Source: Hydrogenophaga sp. BPS33 | GTDB lineage: Bacteria; Pseudomonadota; Gammaproteobacteria; Burkholderiales; Burkholderiaceae_C | Direction: 5' to 3' | Length of the DNA: 64,000 nucleotides | Assembly (NCBI RefSeq): GCF_009859475.1 | Contig: NZ_CP044549.1 | Span: 2,480,001-2,544,000 of the forward strand | Shown here: positions 1-8,029 of the stretch, piece by piece | How positions within the stretch are numbered: position 1 is the first letter of the stretch | Layout: each line of letters begins with the position of its first letter | Notes under the pieces: generated by a model | Databases searched by the model: none | Seen by the model: the letters and a program-made list of their open reading frames with translations, nothing else | What the model was told of the DNA's origin: nothing | Position numbers and translations under genes: made by a program

Positions 1-533
1 GAGGCCGCGCCGCACTGCCGCCGCAGTTTCCCCAGCACGGTGTAGAGCGTGCTGCGCTCTTCCCGGTTGAGCGTGAGGATCATCTCGGCCTGGCTGCGCC
101 GTGCCAGCGGCATGATCTCCTGGTAGAGCGCCTCGCCCGCCGGCGTCATGAGGCAGATCAGCCCCTTGCGGCCCTTGGGGCCCGGCGTCTGCGTTTCCAC
201 CAAACCCCGATCCCCCAGCAGGCGCAAGGCGCGGCTGACCTGCGCCTTGTCGGCGGCCGCGAGTTCCACCAATTCCGCAAAGGGCAGTGAGCCCGCGTGC
301 GCCAGCACCGAGAGGATGCGCCACTCCGACACCGTGAGCTGGAAGCGGTCGGCGTAGGGCAGCGTGATCGCGCGCCGCAGCGCATTGCTGGTGTGGCTGA
401 ACATGGTGGTCAGGAAATCGTGCACGGCCAGACCCGCGCCGTCGGGCGAAAGATCGGCCCAGGGATTGGCGGGGGTGGCATCGGCGTCTGGCGGCAAGGT
501 GGGCTGGACTGGGGTGGGCTTGTTTCGGGGCAT
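1..533 (-). CDS. MarR-family transcriptional regulator (partial, 3' end outside window)
   Basis: The reading frame starts at the ATG at 533 and is still open at the window edge, so about 177 residues are visible and the C-terminus is missing. A winged helix-turn-helix of MarR type is recognisable: a segment around residues 65-85 reads LTVSEWRILSVLAHAG, then a recognition-helix region with DKAQVSRALRLLGDRGLVE and a wing with GPKGRKGLI. It diverges from the Bug/molybdenum hydroxylase cluster at 781, and the region between holds two dyads that could be its operators. It is probably an aromatic-acid-responsive repressor of that cluster; the ligand cannot be read from sequence. Confidence 0.85.
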   Translation of the reverse strand, partial: MPRNKPTPVQPTLPPDADATPANPWADLSPDGAGLAVHDFLTTMFSHTSNALRRAITLPYADRFQLTVSEWRILSVLAHAGSLPFAELVELAAADKAQVSRALRLLGDRGLVETQTPGPKGRKGLICLMTPAGEALYQEIMPLARRSQAEMILTLNREERSTLYTVLGKLRRQCGAA

Positions 534-589
534 GCGGGCATTCTGAGGGACGGCAGATCCGTCCATGGGCGGGACGGGTGCTTCTCGTC

Positions 590-603
590 GTTGATGGATC
601 AAC
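590..603. promoter_or_regulatory. Candidate MarR operator 1 (GTTGAT-GG-ATCAAC)
   Basis: Perfect 6-bp inverted repeat with a 2-bp spacer in the divergent gap between the MarR gene and the Bug receptor gene. Its left side, CGTCGTTGAT (586-595), is the same 10-mer that begins the second dyad at 637. The repetition of the half-site, about 51 bp centre to centre, is what supports an operator rather than a chance dyad. Confidence 0.5.
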
Positions 604-636
604 AAAATTGCAACAAGATGTTAGAAATCGGGAAAA

Positions 637-658
637 CGTCGTTGATCAGTCAACGACG
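637..658. promoter_or_regulatory. Candidate MarR operator 2 (CGTCGTTGA-TCAG-TCAACGACG)
   Basis: Perfect 9-bp inverted repeat around a 4-bp spacer, lying between the divergent regulator and the gene at 781. Size and symmetry fit a MarR dimer site. It shares the CGTCGTTGAT half-site with the dyad at 590. Confidence 0.6.
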
Positions 659-780
659 AAGGCATACGATGAGTCTGTTTCTGTTGTGAACCTGTGTCTC
701 CAATATGAAACCGTCTTCCGGCGTCAAAACGACCGGGAGCGCCCCCACCAATGGATGAAGCGCCTTCGCAGGAGTGCACG

Positions 781-1761
781 ATGAAAATGGAACGTCGACA
801 GTGGATGGCAGTGGCAATGGCTGCCGCGGCCTTGTTTGCGGGTGGCGCGGCCGCCCAGGCCTACCCGGAAAAAACGATCAGCCTCGTCGTGGCCTATCCG
901 CCCGGCGGCGATTCCGACGCCACGGCGCGGCTGTTCGCCGAGAAGCTTTCGCTGCGGCTCAAGCAACCGGTGATCGTGGACAACCGGCCCGGTGCCGGCG
1001 GCACGCTGGGCAACACGCTGGTGTCTCGCGCCAAGCCCGACGGCTACACCCTGCTGTTCACGCCCAATCCCTTCACCACCGCGCCCATGGTGCTCAAGTT
1101 GGCGCCTGGCTCGACCTACGACCCGCTCAAGGACTTCGAGCCGGTGATCCTCACGGCCATGCAGTCGGTGCTGTTGGTGACCCACCCCGACACCGGCATC
1201 AAGAGCGTGGCCGACCTGGTCGCGCAGGCCAAGGCCGGCAAGCCGCTGACCTACGCCAGCCCGGGCGCGGGTTCGCCCATGCACATCGCCGCCGAGTGGT
1301 TGAACCGCGCTGCCGGCATCCAGGTCCAGCACGTGCCTTTCCGAGGTGTGGGGCCGATGATTCCCGACATGCTGGCGGGCCGCGTGAGCATGGGGTATCC
1401 GACCCTGGGTGCGGTCGAGCAGTACCTCAAGTCCGGCAAGCTGGTCGCCGTGGCCTTGACCGACGGCGAACGCAGCCCCTTGGTGCCGCAGTTGCGCACG
1501 GTGGCAGAACAGGGCTACCCGGACGTGAAGCTCGGTGCGTGGAACGGCATCTTCGCGCCCAAGGGCACGCCGCCGGCCGTGGTCAAGTTGCTCAACGAGC
1601 ACATGAACGAGATCCTCAAGATGCCCGACGTGATCGAGAAGATGGCGACCTTCGGCTCGCGCCCGGTGGGTGGCAAGCCCGAGGCGCTGGCCAAGATCAA
1701 CGCCGATGACTACGCGCGCCTGTCCAAGCTGATCAAGGACCTGAACATCCAGGCCGACTGA
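781..1761 (+). CDS. Bug-family TTT transporter substrate-binding protein
   Basis: A 326-residue periplasmic receptor of the tripartite tricarboxylate transporter (Bug) family. The N-terminus is a Sec signal peptide (Met-Lys-Met-Glu-Arg-Arg, then a hydrophobic run ending AAAQA). Family hallmarks follow: an AYPPGGDSDATAR loop, VDNRPGAGGTLG, the KPDGYTLL segment and a YASPGAGSPMH ligand-carboxylate loop. The ATG at 781 is chosen over one at 751 because AGGAG lies just upstream and the signal peptide starts there. It heads the molybdenum hydroxylase operon, so it probably captures that enzyme's substrate or a related acid. It is most like the receptor at 35977-36963 in this window. Confidence 0.9.
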   Translation: MKMERRQWMAVAMAAAALFAGGAAAQAYPEKTISLVVAYPPGGDSDATARLFAEKLSLRLKQPVIVDNRPGAGGTLGNTLVSRAKPDGYTLLFTPNPFTTAPMVLKLAPGSTYDPLKDFEPVILTAMQSVLLVTHPDTGIKSVADLVAQAKAGKPLTYASPGAGSPMHIAAEWLNRAAGIQVQHVPFRGVGPMIPDMLAGRVSMGYPTLGAVEQYLKSGKLVAVALTDGERSPLVPQLRTVAEQGYPDVKLGAWNGIFAPKGTPPAVVKLLNEHMNEILKMPDVIEKMATFGSRPVGGKPEALAKINADDYARLSKLIKDLNIQAD

Positions 1762-1786
1762 TCCCGCAACCGAGGCAAGGACTCCC

Positions 1787-4072
1787 ATGAGCACATCCAC
1801 CCTGGGCCGGGACACGCCACAGGTCAACGCGCGGTCCAAGGTGCTGGGCCGCGCGGTGTATGCGGGCGACATCAAGGTCGCCGGCATGCTGCACGGCAAG
1901 ATCTTGCGCAGCCCTTATCCGCATGCGCGCATCGTGAGCGTGGACACCTCGGCGGCGCGGGCCTTGCCCGGCGTGAAGGCGGTGCTCACAGGCGCCGACG
2001 CCCCGCGAGCGATGTGGGGCGTGCACCAGAAAGAGCGCCGCATCCTCGCCGAAGGCGTGGTGCGTTTCGCGGGCGAAGAGGTGGCGGCCGTGGCCGCCAC
2101 CACGGAAGAGATCGCGCGCGATGCGCTGGACCTGATCCACATCGAGTACGAAGAGCTGCCCGCGATCCTCACGCCCGAGGAAGCGCTGGACGAAGACGCA
2201 CCGGGCGTGCACCCGGGGCGCGGCAACGTGGCGCACGAAATCCGCTTCGAACGCGGCAGCATCGAAGCGGGTTTTGCGCAGGCCGATCTGGTCCACGAAG
2301 CCACCTACACCGCGCACGCGCAGTACCCCGGTTACCTCGAACCCATGGCCAGCGTGGCGTCGCTCGACGCCGATGGCCGCCTGCAGGTCTGGACGTCGAC
2401 GCAGTCGGTGTTCCTGGCACGCGCGCGCCTGGCTGCGGCGCTGGAGCTGCCGGTCTCGCGCATCCGCGTGGTGGCGACCACCGTGGGCGGGAGCTTCGGC
2501 GCCAAGATCGTGGAGGACGACAACCAGCTCGTGGCCGGCCTGCTCGCCCTCAAGACCGGGCGCGCGGTGCGCCTCGTCAACAACCGGCTGGAAGACTTCC
2601 AGGCCGCGTGTTCCAGCGTGCCCGAGCGCATCACGCTCAAGCTGGGCATGACGCGCGACGGCCTCATCGTCGCCAAGGACGTTCGCATCGTGGCCGACTG
2701 CGGCGCCTACTGCGGCCTGTCGCCCGAAGTCATGCACGTCAGCGCCATGCGCAGCGACAACATGCACCGGCTGCAAAACGTGCGCTCACACGCCACCATG
2801 GCCTACACCCACACGCCGCCGCACGGGGCGTTTCGCGGTTTCGGCGGCACGCAGATGCTGTTCGCGCTCAACAGCCACATCCACACCATGGCCGGGCAGC
2901 TCGGTCTGGACCCGGTGGAGATCCACAAGCGCAACGCCATCGGGCGCGGTGAAACCTCCATCCACGGTTGGGAAATCGGCAGCACCGGTTTGCTCGAGTG
3001 CATAGCCCAATGCACCGACGCCATCGGTTGGGCGGGCAAGCGAGCCCGGCCCGCGCAGCACGGTGCGAAGCGCCGCGGCGTGGGCATGGCCGCGGCCATG
3101 CACGTGAGCGGCAACCGCACCATCGGCAACTGGGACGGCTCCACCGTGATGATCAAGGTCAACGAGGACGGCCGCGTGGTGGTGCATTGCAGCGAAGGCG
3201 ACATGGGGCAGGGTGCCATGACCATGTTGAGCCAGGTCGTGGCCCACGAACTCAACCTGCCGTTGGCGCATGTGCACGTGGTCGCGCCCGACACCGACAG
3301 CGCGCCGTTCTGCATCGGCACGCTGGCCTCGCGCGTGACCATGGCGGCGGGCAACGCCGCCATCGTGGCAGCGCGCGCCGCCAGGGACAAACTCTTTTCC
3401 ATGGCCGCACAGATGCTGGACGTGGCCACCGACCGGCTTGAAATCGCCGAAGGTGCCGTGCGCGTGCAAGACAACCCGCAGCAGCGGCGCACGCTGGCCG
3501 AGGTGGTCCGCCAGCACCTCTGGCGCCACGGCGGCGAAGGTATCCAGGTCATGGGAAACTGGGACGCGAAGACCCAGATGCACGACGCCAACGTCTACGG
3601 CAACATCGCGCCCGCCTACTCATTCGCGGCGCAAGCCGTCGAAGTGGAGGTGGACACCGAGACCGGCCAGGTCAGCGTGATCGACAGCTTCGTCAGCGAC
3701 GACTGCGGCAAAGCCTTGAACCCCTTGGCGATCCACGGCCAGACCAACGGCGCGACCGTGCAGGCCATGGGCTGGACGCTCTACGAACAGCTGCAGGTGG
3801 AGGGCGGCCGCATCATGAACGGCAACTTCGCCGACTACAACATGCCCACGGCCGACGCCGTGCCCATGTTGCGCGGGGGCCTGGTCGAGTCGAACGAACC
3901 CAACGGCCCGCACGGCGCCAAAGGCGCGAGCGAAACCGCCATCCTGCCGGGCGCGCCGGCGATCGCCAACGCGGTGTACGACGCCGTGGGCGTGCGCATC
4001 ACCGATCTGCCCATCACGCCGCAGAAGGTGCTGGCCGCGCTGCGCGCTTTGCGAGAGAGCACCCATGCTTGA
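1787..4072 (+). CDS. Molybdenum hydroxylase large subunit (xanthine dehydrogenase/CoxL family)
   Basis: A 761-residue molybdopterin-binding catalytic subunit that hydroxylates or dehydroxylates a substrate with water as oxygen source. It has the N-terminal a/b hammerhead, a TVGGSFGAKI molybdopterin loop near residues 230-240, an active-site loop HGAFRGFGGTQ near 345-355 and the catalytic glutamate in KGASETA near 715. The loop lacks the AYRCSFR signature of true form I CO dehydrogenase, so CO is not the predicted substrate; it is closer to 4-hydroxybenzoyl-CoA reductase, xanthine and N-heteroaromatic dehydrogenases. It is followed at once by FAD and 2Fe-2S subunits in L-M-S order. No XdhC/CoxF cofactor-maturation gene is present in the window. 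Confidence 0.92.
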   Translation: MSTSTLGRDTPQVNARSKVLGRAVYAGDIKVAGMLHGKILRSPYPHARIVSVDTSAARALPGVKAVLTGADAPRAMWGVHQKERRILAEGVVRFAGEEVAAVAATTEEIARDALDLIHIEYEELPAILTPEEALDEDAPGVHPGRGNVAHEIRFERGSIEAGFAQADLVHEATYTAHAQYPGYLEPMASVASLDADGRLQVWTSTQSVFLARARLAAALELPVSRIRVVATTVGGSFGAKIVEDDNQLVAGLLALKTGRAVRLVNNRLEDFQAACSSVPERITLKLGMTRDGLIVAKDVRIVADCGAYCGLSPEVMHVSAMRSDNMHRLQNVRSHATMAYTHTPPHGAFRGFGGTQMLFALNSHIHTMAGQLGLDPVEIHKRNAIGRGETSIHGWEIGSTGLLECIAQCTDAIGWAGKRARPAQHGAKRRGVGMAAAMHVSGNRTIGNWDGSTVMIKVNEDGRVVVHCSEGDMGQGAMTMLSQVVAHELNLPLAHVHVVAPDTDSAPFCIGTLASRVTMAAGNAAIVAARAARDKLFSMAAQMLDVATDRLEIAEGAVRVQDNPQQRRTLAEVVRQHLWRHGGEGIQVMGNWDAKTQMHDANVYGNIAPAYSFAAQAVEVEVDTETGQVSVIDSFVSDDCGKALNPLAIHGQTNGATVQAMGWTLYEQLQVEGGRIMNGNFADYNMPTADAVPMLRGGLVESNEPNGPHGAKGASETAILPGAPAIANAVYDAVGVRITDLPITPQKVLAALRALRESTHA

Positions 4073-4931
4073 TTTTGATTTCCTCGAACCCGCCAGCGTC
4101 GGCGAAGCCAGCCGCATGCTGGCCGACCTGGGCGACGAGTGCCGCGTGATCGCCGGTGGTACCGCGCTCATGCTCGGCATGCGCCAGCGCATGCTCACAC
4201 CCTCGCACCTGGTGTCGCTGGGTCGGCTCGGCACATTGCGCGGCATGGCGCTGGACGAACGCGGCGGCTTGCGCATCGGCGCGCTCACGCTGCACGCCGA
4301 AGTCGCCGCTTCACCGGTGGTGCGCGAGCGCTGGCCCATGCTCGCCAGCATGGCCTCGCGCGTGGCCAATCCGCAGGTGCGCAACCAGGGCACCGTCGGC
4401 GGCAACCTCTGCTATGCGGATCCGTCCACCGACCCGCCCGGGTGCTTGATGGCGCTGAACGCACAAGTCGTGCTGGCCAGCCAGCGCGGCGAGCGGATTC
4501 TGTCCATGGCCGACTTCCTGGTGGACTACTACACCACCGCGCTCGAACCCGACGAGTTGCTCAGCGAAATCCGCGTGCCCGCGATGCCGGCCGACGCCTG
4601 CGGCCAGTACGCGCGCTTCCTGCGCACGGCGGCCGAGCACCGGCCCCTGGTCAGCGTGGCGTTCGTCGCCAGGCGCCAGGGCGCGGTGTGCACCGAGGCG
4701 CGCATCGCGGTGGGCGCCTCCACCCCGATTCCGCTGCGCCTGTCGCGCGCCGAAGCCTATCTGGCCGGCAAGACGGTCACCACCGACGTGGCGGCCGAAG
4801 CCGCCGCCATCGTGGCGTCCGATATCGAGCCCGTGTCCGACGCCCGTGGCGACGCCGACTTCCGGCGCGACATGGTGCGCGTGGTCGCGCGGCGCAACAT
4901 CGCCGGCCTGTTCGGCCTGCCTCAGGCATGA
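4065..4931 (+). CDS. Molybdenum hydroxylase FAD-binding subunit (CoxM-like)
   Basis: A 288-residue FAD subunit passing electrons from the 2Fe-2S protein to the acceptor. The two family FAD motifs are visible: VIAGGTALM near residues 28-36 and QGTVGGNLCYADPSTD near 108-122. The C-terminal domain has the usual CO-dehydrogenase flavoprotein fold (a run beginning RIAVGASTPIPLRL). The ATG overlaps the end of the large-subunit gene by 8 bases, implying translational coupling. It is part of the three-subunit enzyme encoded at 1787-5422. Confidence 0.93.
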   Translation: MLDFDFLEPASVGEASRMLADLGDECRVIAGGTALMLGMRQRMLTPSHLVSLGRLGTLRGMALDERGGLRIGALTLHAEVAASPVVRERWPMLASMASRVANPQVRNQGTVGGNLCYADPSTDPPGCLMALNAQVVLASQRGERILSMADFLVDYYTTALEPDELLSEIRVPAMPADACGQYARFLRTAAEHRPLVSVAFVARRQGAVCTEARIAVGASTPIPLRLSRAEAYLAGKTVTTDVAAEAAAIVASDIEPVSDARGDADFRRDMVRVVARRNIAGLFGLPQA

Positions 4932-4945
4932 GAGGAGCACTCGCC

Positions 4946-5422
4946 ATGAGCCAACACCCGATCGAACTCACCGTCAACGGCGAGACCGTGCAAAGCACCG
5001 TGCCGGCGCGGCGCCTGCTGTCCGACTTTCTGCGCGACGACCTGCACCTCACCGGCACCAAACGCGGTTGCGAAACCGGCATCTGCGGTGCTTGCTCGGT
5101 GCTGGTCGACGGCCAGGTCGTCAAGTCCTGCCTGAGCCTGGCCGTGCAACACAACGGCCGCGCCATCACCACCGTTGAAGGCTTGTCGCAAGGTGAGCAA
5201 CTGCACCCTTTGCAGGAGAGCTTCATGCAATGTGGTGGCCTGCAGTGCGGCTACTGTACGCCGGGCTTTCTCATGACCTCGTGCGCGATGCTGGCGAACA
5301 ACCCCTCGCCCAGCGAAGAGGAAGTGCGCCATGGCCTCAACGGCAACCTGTGCCGCTGCACGGGCTACACCCAGATCGTCGAATCCATCCTGAGCGCTGC
5401 GGAGAAGATGCGTGGAAATTGA
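4946..5422 (+). CDS. Molybdenum hydroxylase 2Fe-2S subunit (CoxS-like)
   Basis: A 158-residue two-cluster iron-sulfur subunit. The N-terminal plant-type cluster uses Cys42, Cys47, Cys50 and Cys62 (CETGICGAC, then SC); the C-terminal four-helix cluster uses Cys101, Cys104, Cys136 and Cys138 (CGYC and CRC). The start at 4946 is set by GAGGAGC 8 bases upstream and by homology to the MSxxxIELTVNGE-type beginning; the open frame extends further upstream only as a shadow of the FAD gene. It completes the molybdenum hydroxylase with the preceding genes. Confidence 0.94.
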   Translation: MSQHPIELTVNGETVQSTVPARRLLSDFLRDDLHLTGTKRGCETGICGACSVLVDGQVVKSCLSLAVQHNGRAITTVEGLSQGEQLHPLQESFMQCGGLQCGYCTPGFLMTSCAMLANNPSPSEEEVRHGLNGNLCRCTGYTQIVESILSAAEKMRGN

Positions 5423-6176
5423 AAAAACCTTGTTGCTGGACGCGCCGCCTGCGCGCGTCTGGGCCTTGTTGCTCGACCCGAATGCCATGGGCGCCTGCGT
5501 GCCCGGCATGGAATCGATCGATGTGATCAGCGACGACGAGTACGTGGCCGTGATGAAGGTGAAGATCGCCTTCGTCAGCGCGCGCTTCAAGCTCAAGACG
5601 CGCATCGTCGAGCGCGACGCACCGCGCTACCTGTGCGCCGAAGGCACGGGTGAAGACGCCTCGGTGGCCAGCTCGCTCAAGCAGACCAGCGAGATGTGGT
5701 TGCAAGCGCGCGAGGGGGGCGGCACCGAGCTGCGCATGAAAGTGAAGGTGGATGTGCTGGGGCGCATGGGCACGTTCGGTCTGGGGGTGATGAAGACCAA
5801 GGCCGATCGCATGTGGGACGAATTCGGGGTCAATGCGGGGGCCCGGTTGGCGGGTGGCGGGGCTGCTGCGGCAGTGCAGACCGTGGCCGAAGTGGCGGAG
5901 GCCGCGCCTGTGCCCGTGTCGAGCGCATCCGAGGCGCCTGCATCGGCAGACGCGGTGCCGCCGATCGCCAGGCACATCGGGCCCGCTGCGCCTCCTGCCG
6001 CACCGGCGCGCGCCGTGCAGAGCCTGGGCTTCTGGGCGCGCTTGTTGAGCGGCCCGTCCGCAGCCGCGGGGCAGGACATCCGCGTCGAAGTCCGCCGAGG
6101 TGATACCACCATCACCGTGCACTGGCCGGTGCAGGCCTCGCAGGACTGCGCGGCCTGGTTGCGCACGCTGATGTAG
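5412..6176 (+). CDS. CoxG-like SRPBCC protein (carbon monoxide dehydrogenase subunit G family)
   Basis: A 254-residue protein starting with GTG inside the end of the 2Fe-2S gene (11-base overlap). Residues 1-150 are a CoxG/SRPBCC domain (LLLDAPPARVWALLLDPNAMGACVPGME, shown in part). The rest is an Ala/Pro-rich linker and a short C-terminal region containing GFWARLLSGP. In CO dehydrogenase clusters CoxG helps attach or mature the molybdenum enzyme at the membrane; the same is inferred here. It is the last gene of the operon and converges on the unknown gene at 6213. Confidence 0.85.
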   Translation: MEIEKTLLLDAPPARVWALLLDPNAMGACVPGMESIDVISDDEYVAVMKVKIAFVSARFKLKTRIVERDAPRYLCAEGTGEDASVASSLKQTSEMWLQAREGGGTELRMKVKVDVLGRMGTFGLGVMKTKADRMWDEFGVNAGARLAGGGAAAAVQTVAEVAEAAPVPVSSASEAPASADAVPPIARHIGPAAPPAAPARAVQSLGFWARLLSGPSAAAGQDIRVEVRRGDTTITVHWPVQASQDCAAWLRTLM

Positions 6177-6212
6177 CGCGGGGGCCGCTTGGGTTCTTGC
6201 GAAGCATGGGCA

Positions 6213-6692
6213 TCATTCCGAATCGGCGGTCTTTGGCCCCTTTTTCATCGTCGTATCCACCCGCCATTTCAAGGCGTACAGCATGGTTGCCTCCCATGTC
6301 TGCTCTTGGTCCGCCGCCGAGGCAGAGGTCGCCTTTTTGTGCATCGCGTGGACATGCTCGCGAACCTCTTTTGCCTGATCCCATGAGACTCTGTGCAGCA
6401 GGTAGTCTCCGGGCGAGGCGGTCATCATCAACGCATAGACCATGCGAACCAATGCCGGCACCGCTGGACTGTTGCGACCCTTGTTCAGGAGTTCGAGGGC
6501 CAGCTTCTCGCCAGCGTATGCTCGCAAATTATGGGCTTGCTGGACCAGCTTGTGAAATTCGCGCACGGTCTTGCCTTTGGTGTGTTGCTCGAGCAAGGTG
6601 CACCTGAAGCCCAGCAACTTCGTTCCCGCAAAGGGTTGCTCCGCGAGCAAATCGGCGAGGCGCTTGCGATGCGGTGATTTCATGAGTTGCTT
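6213..6692 (-). pseudogene. 3' fragment of an unknown gene split by the IS4-family element
   Basis: Encodes the last 159 residues of a protein whose first 466 codons lie at 8030-9427. Reading the minus strand across the 9-bp duplicated target (AAGCAACTC, Lys-Gln-Leu) joins both pieces with no frameshift into a 625-residue product. The fragment is helical and charged, with an MKSPHRKRLADLL start and an end rich in Lys/Glu. I do not recognise a domain. A GTG within the IS end (6695) could restart translation, but no ribosome site is evident. It converges on the CoxG-like gene with 36 bases between them. Confidence 0.75.
6684..6692. repeat. Target-site duplication, left copy (GAGTTGCTT)
   Basis: A 9-bp direct repeat immediately outside the left end of the insertion element; the same 9 bases follow the right end at 8021-8029. 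The exact match shows the element arrived by transposition and no rearrangement has occurred since. Confidence 0.93.
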
Positions 6693-6710
6693 CACTACTG
6701 TCCGGTTAAA
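6693..6710 (+). repeat. IS left terminal inverted repeat
   Basis: CACTACTGTCCGGTTAAA, an exact reverse complement of 8003-8020. The transposase stop codon (TAA, minus strand, 6706-6708) is embedded in it. Confidence 0.93.
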
Positions 6711-7875
6711 AGTCGAACAAATTCAATTGGTTAACGGCGTCGGGCATATCGGTCTGGGACGCGTCGGCCTGCAAGGCGCATGAAATCTCGGTTTTCTCGA
6801 AGACCGACACCGACAAGATCTGTAGACATGTGTAAAGCGAGACATCGAGTTGAAGCTCCTTCTTGACGATGGCAATGAGCACGTAGGTGGCCACGGCACA
6901 CCACACCTGCGTCTTCACGGCGTTCTCGCTGTTGCCGAGAAACTTCTTGATGCGCAGATGCTGCTTGATCCATTTGAAGAACAGCTCGACTCGCCAGCGG
7001 CTCTTGTACAGCGCGGCGATCGTCAGCGCCGGCAGCGCCGTGTTGTTGGTCAGGAAGATCAGTGTTTTGCCGGACTCGGGATCCTTGAATCGCACACGCC
7101 GCAAATGCTCGGGATACTTCTTGGCCGAGTAGTGACCGTTGAGCATGACCTGCTGGTCGCTGATGACGCCAGTGCTGCGGTCGGTGGGTGCCGAGTAGAC
7201 ACGTCTGGCATCCATCGGCGACTTCGCGCGCGTAACGAAGAAGGCGCCAGCCTGGTGCAGCGCATACAGCCGTGCGAAGTCCACATAGCCGCGATCCATC
7301 ACGTAGAACGCACCGGCCTCGAAACTCAGCATGTCCAGCACGTTCACGTCGTGCAGCTTGCCATCGCTGATGTGGATGAAGGCCGGGATAGCGCCGCGCA
7401 GATCCAGCAGCGTGTGCAGCTTGATGGCCGCCTTGGTCGATCGAAACGGTGCCCAGTCGAACAGGCTCAAGCACAGATCGATGGTGCTGGAGTCCAGCGC
7501 ATAGACCGTGTTGTCCAAGTCGACGCCGAGCGCATCGTTCGCGTACAGCTTGCGTGCGCGCCGGATCAGCAAGGCAGCCAGGTCCGACCAGATGCGCCAG
7601 TCGCGCGATTCGTTGGCGTCGGCCAGCGTGGAGCGCTTGACCGCCGAGCGAAACCCCATCGCATACAGCTTGCCGGCATTGGCCGACAAGCTGGCCTCGA
7701 TGTCGCGCAGACTCTCTCGCCAAGTCAGCTGCGCGAAGGCCATCGCCCGGAACTGCTCGGCGCACGACAGCGCTCGCACACCCGAGTTGCCTCCATGGCG
7801 CTGCACGATGCGCGCGAAGCTGGTCCATGGGACGAACTCCATGATCTGAGAAAACAAGGTCTTGCCGATGTGCAC
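6706..7875 (-). CDS. IS4-family transposase with N-terminal DUF4372
   Basis: A 389-residue DDE transposase. The N-terminus MHIGKTLFSQIMEFVPW is the DUF4372 domain found on a branch of IS4-family transposases. The first catalytic Asp is in LDSSTIDL, the second in VMDRGYVDF, and the Y-x2-R-x3-E-x6-K signature is exact in YKSRWRVELFFKWIK. Length and motifs look full and intact. The start is GTG at 7875, chosen because the DUF4372 begins there; a later ATG near 7845 would remove it. It is the only gene of the element. Confidence 0.95.
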   Translation of the reverse strand: MHIGKTLFSQIMEFVPWTSFARIVQRHGGNSGVRALSCAEQFRAMAFAQLTWRESLRDIEASLSANAGKLYAMGFRSAVKRSTLADANESRDWRIWSDLAALLIRRARKLYANDALGVDLDNTVYALDSSTIDLCLSLFDWAPFRSTKAAIKLHTLLDLRGAIPAFIHISDGKLHDVNVLDMLSFEAGAFYVMDRGYVDFARLYALHQAGAFFVTRAKSPMDARRVYSAPTDRSTGVISDQQVMLNGHYSAKKYPEHLRRVRFKDPESGKTLIFLTNNTALPALTIAALYKSRWRVELFFKWIKQHLRIKKFLGNSENAVKTQVWCAVATYVLIAIVKKELQLDVSLYTCLQILSVSVFEKTEISCALQADASQTDMPDAVNQLNLFDF

Positions 7876-8002
7876 GCGCTTCCCCAGAGACAGTCAAGCC
7901 CGGGAAAGTACGCGGTTTTGGAAGAGCGAAGTTCAAATCGGCACCAAACGAAATCGGTCTGCAACCCGCGCCAATGCTTGATCTCAGGCTCGGCGCGGAC
8001 CA

Positions 8003-8020
8003 TTTAACCGGACAGTAGTG
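8003..8020 (-). repeat. IS right terminal inverted repeat
   Basis: TTTAACCGGACAGTAGTG, the exact reverse complement of the left end. About 127 bases separate it from the transposase start and probably contain its promoter. Confidence 0.93.
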
Positions 8021-8029
8021 GAGTTGCTT
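8021..8029. repeat. Target-site duplication, right copy (GAGTTGCTT)
   Basis: Right-hand copy of the 9-bp direct repeat that flanks the insertion; identical to 6684-6692. Confidence 0.93.

Larger units (their letters stand above)
6693..8020 (-). mobile_element. Complete IS4-family insertion sequence (1328 bp)
   Basis: The element is bounded by perfect 18-bp terminal inverted repeats, CACTACTGTCCGGTTAAA at 6693-6710 and its complement at 8003-8020, and flanked by 9-bp direct repeats. It carries one transposase gene on the minus strand, whose stop codon lies inside the left repeat. All parts needed for transposition are intact, so it may be active. It interrupts an unknown gene. I cannot name the element without an ISfinder search. 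Confidence 0.95.

Noticed and set aside
4139..4945. Upstream extension of the 2Fe-2S subunit frame by 269 codons
   Set aside because: This part overlaps the FAD subunit in another frame, is Arg/His-rich and has no motif; ATG 4946 has a ribosome site.
1787..5422. Aerobic CO dehydrogenase
   Set aside because: The large subunit lacks the AYRCSFR active-site loop of form I enzymes and reads HGAFRGFGG; general molybdenum hydroxylase is the safer call.
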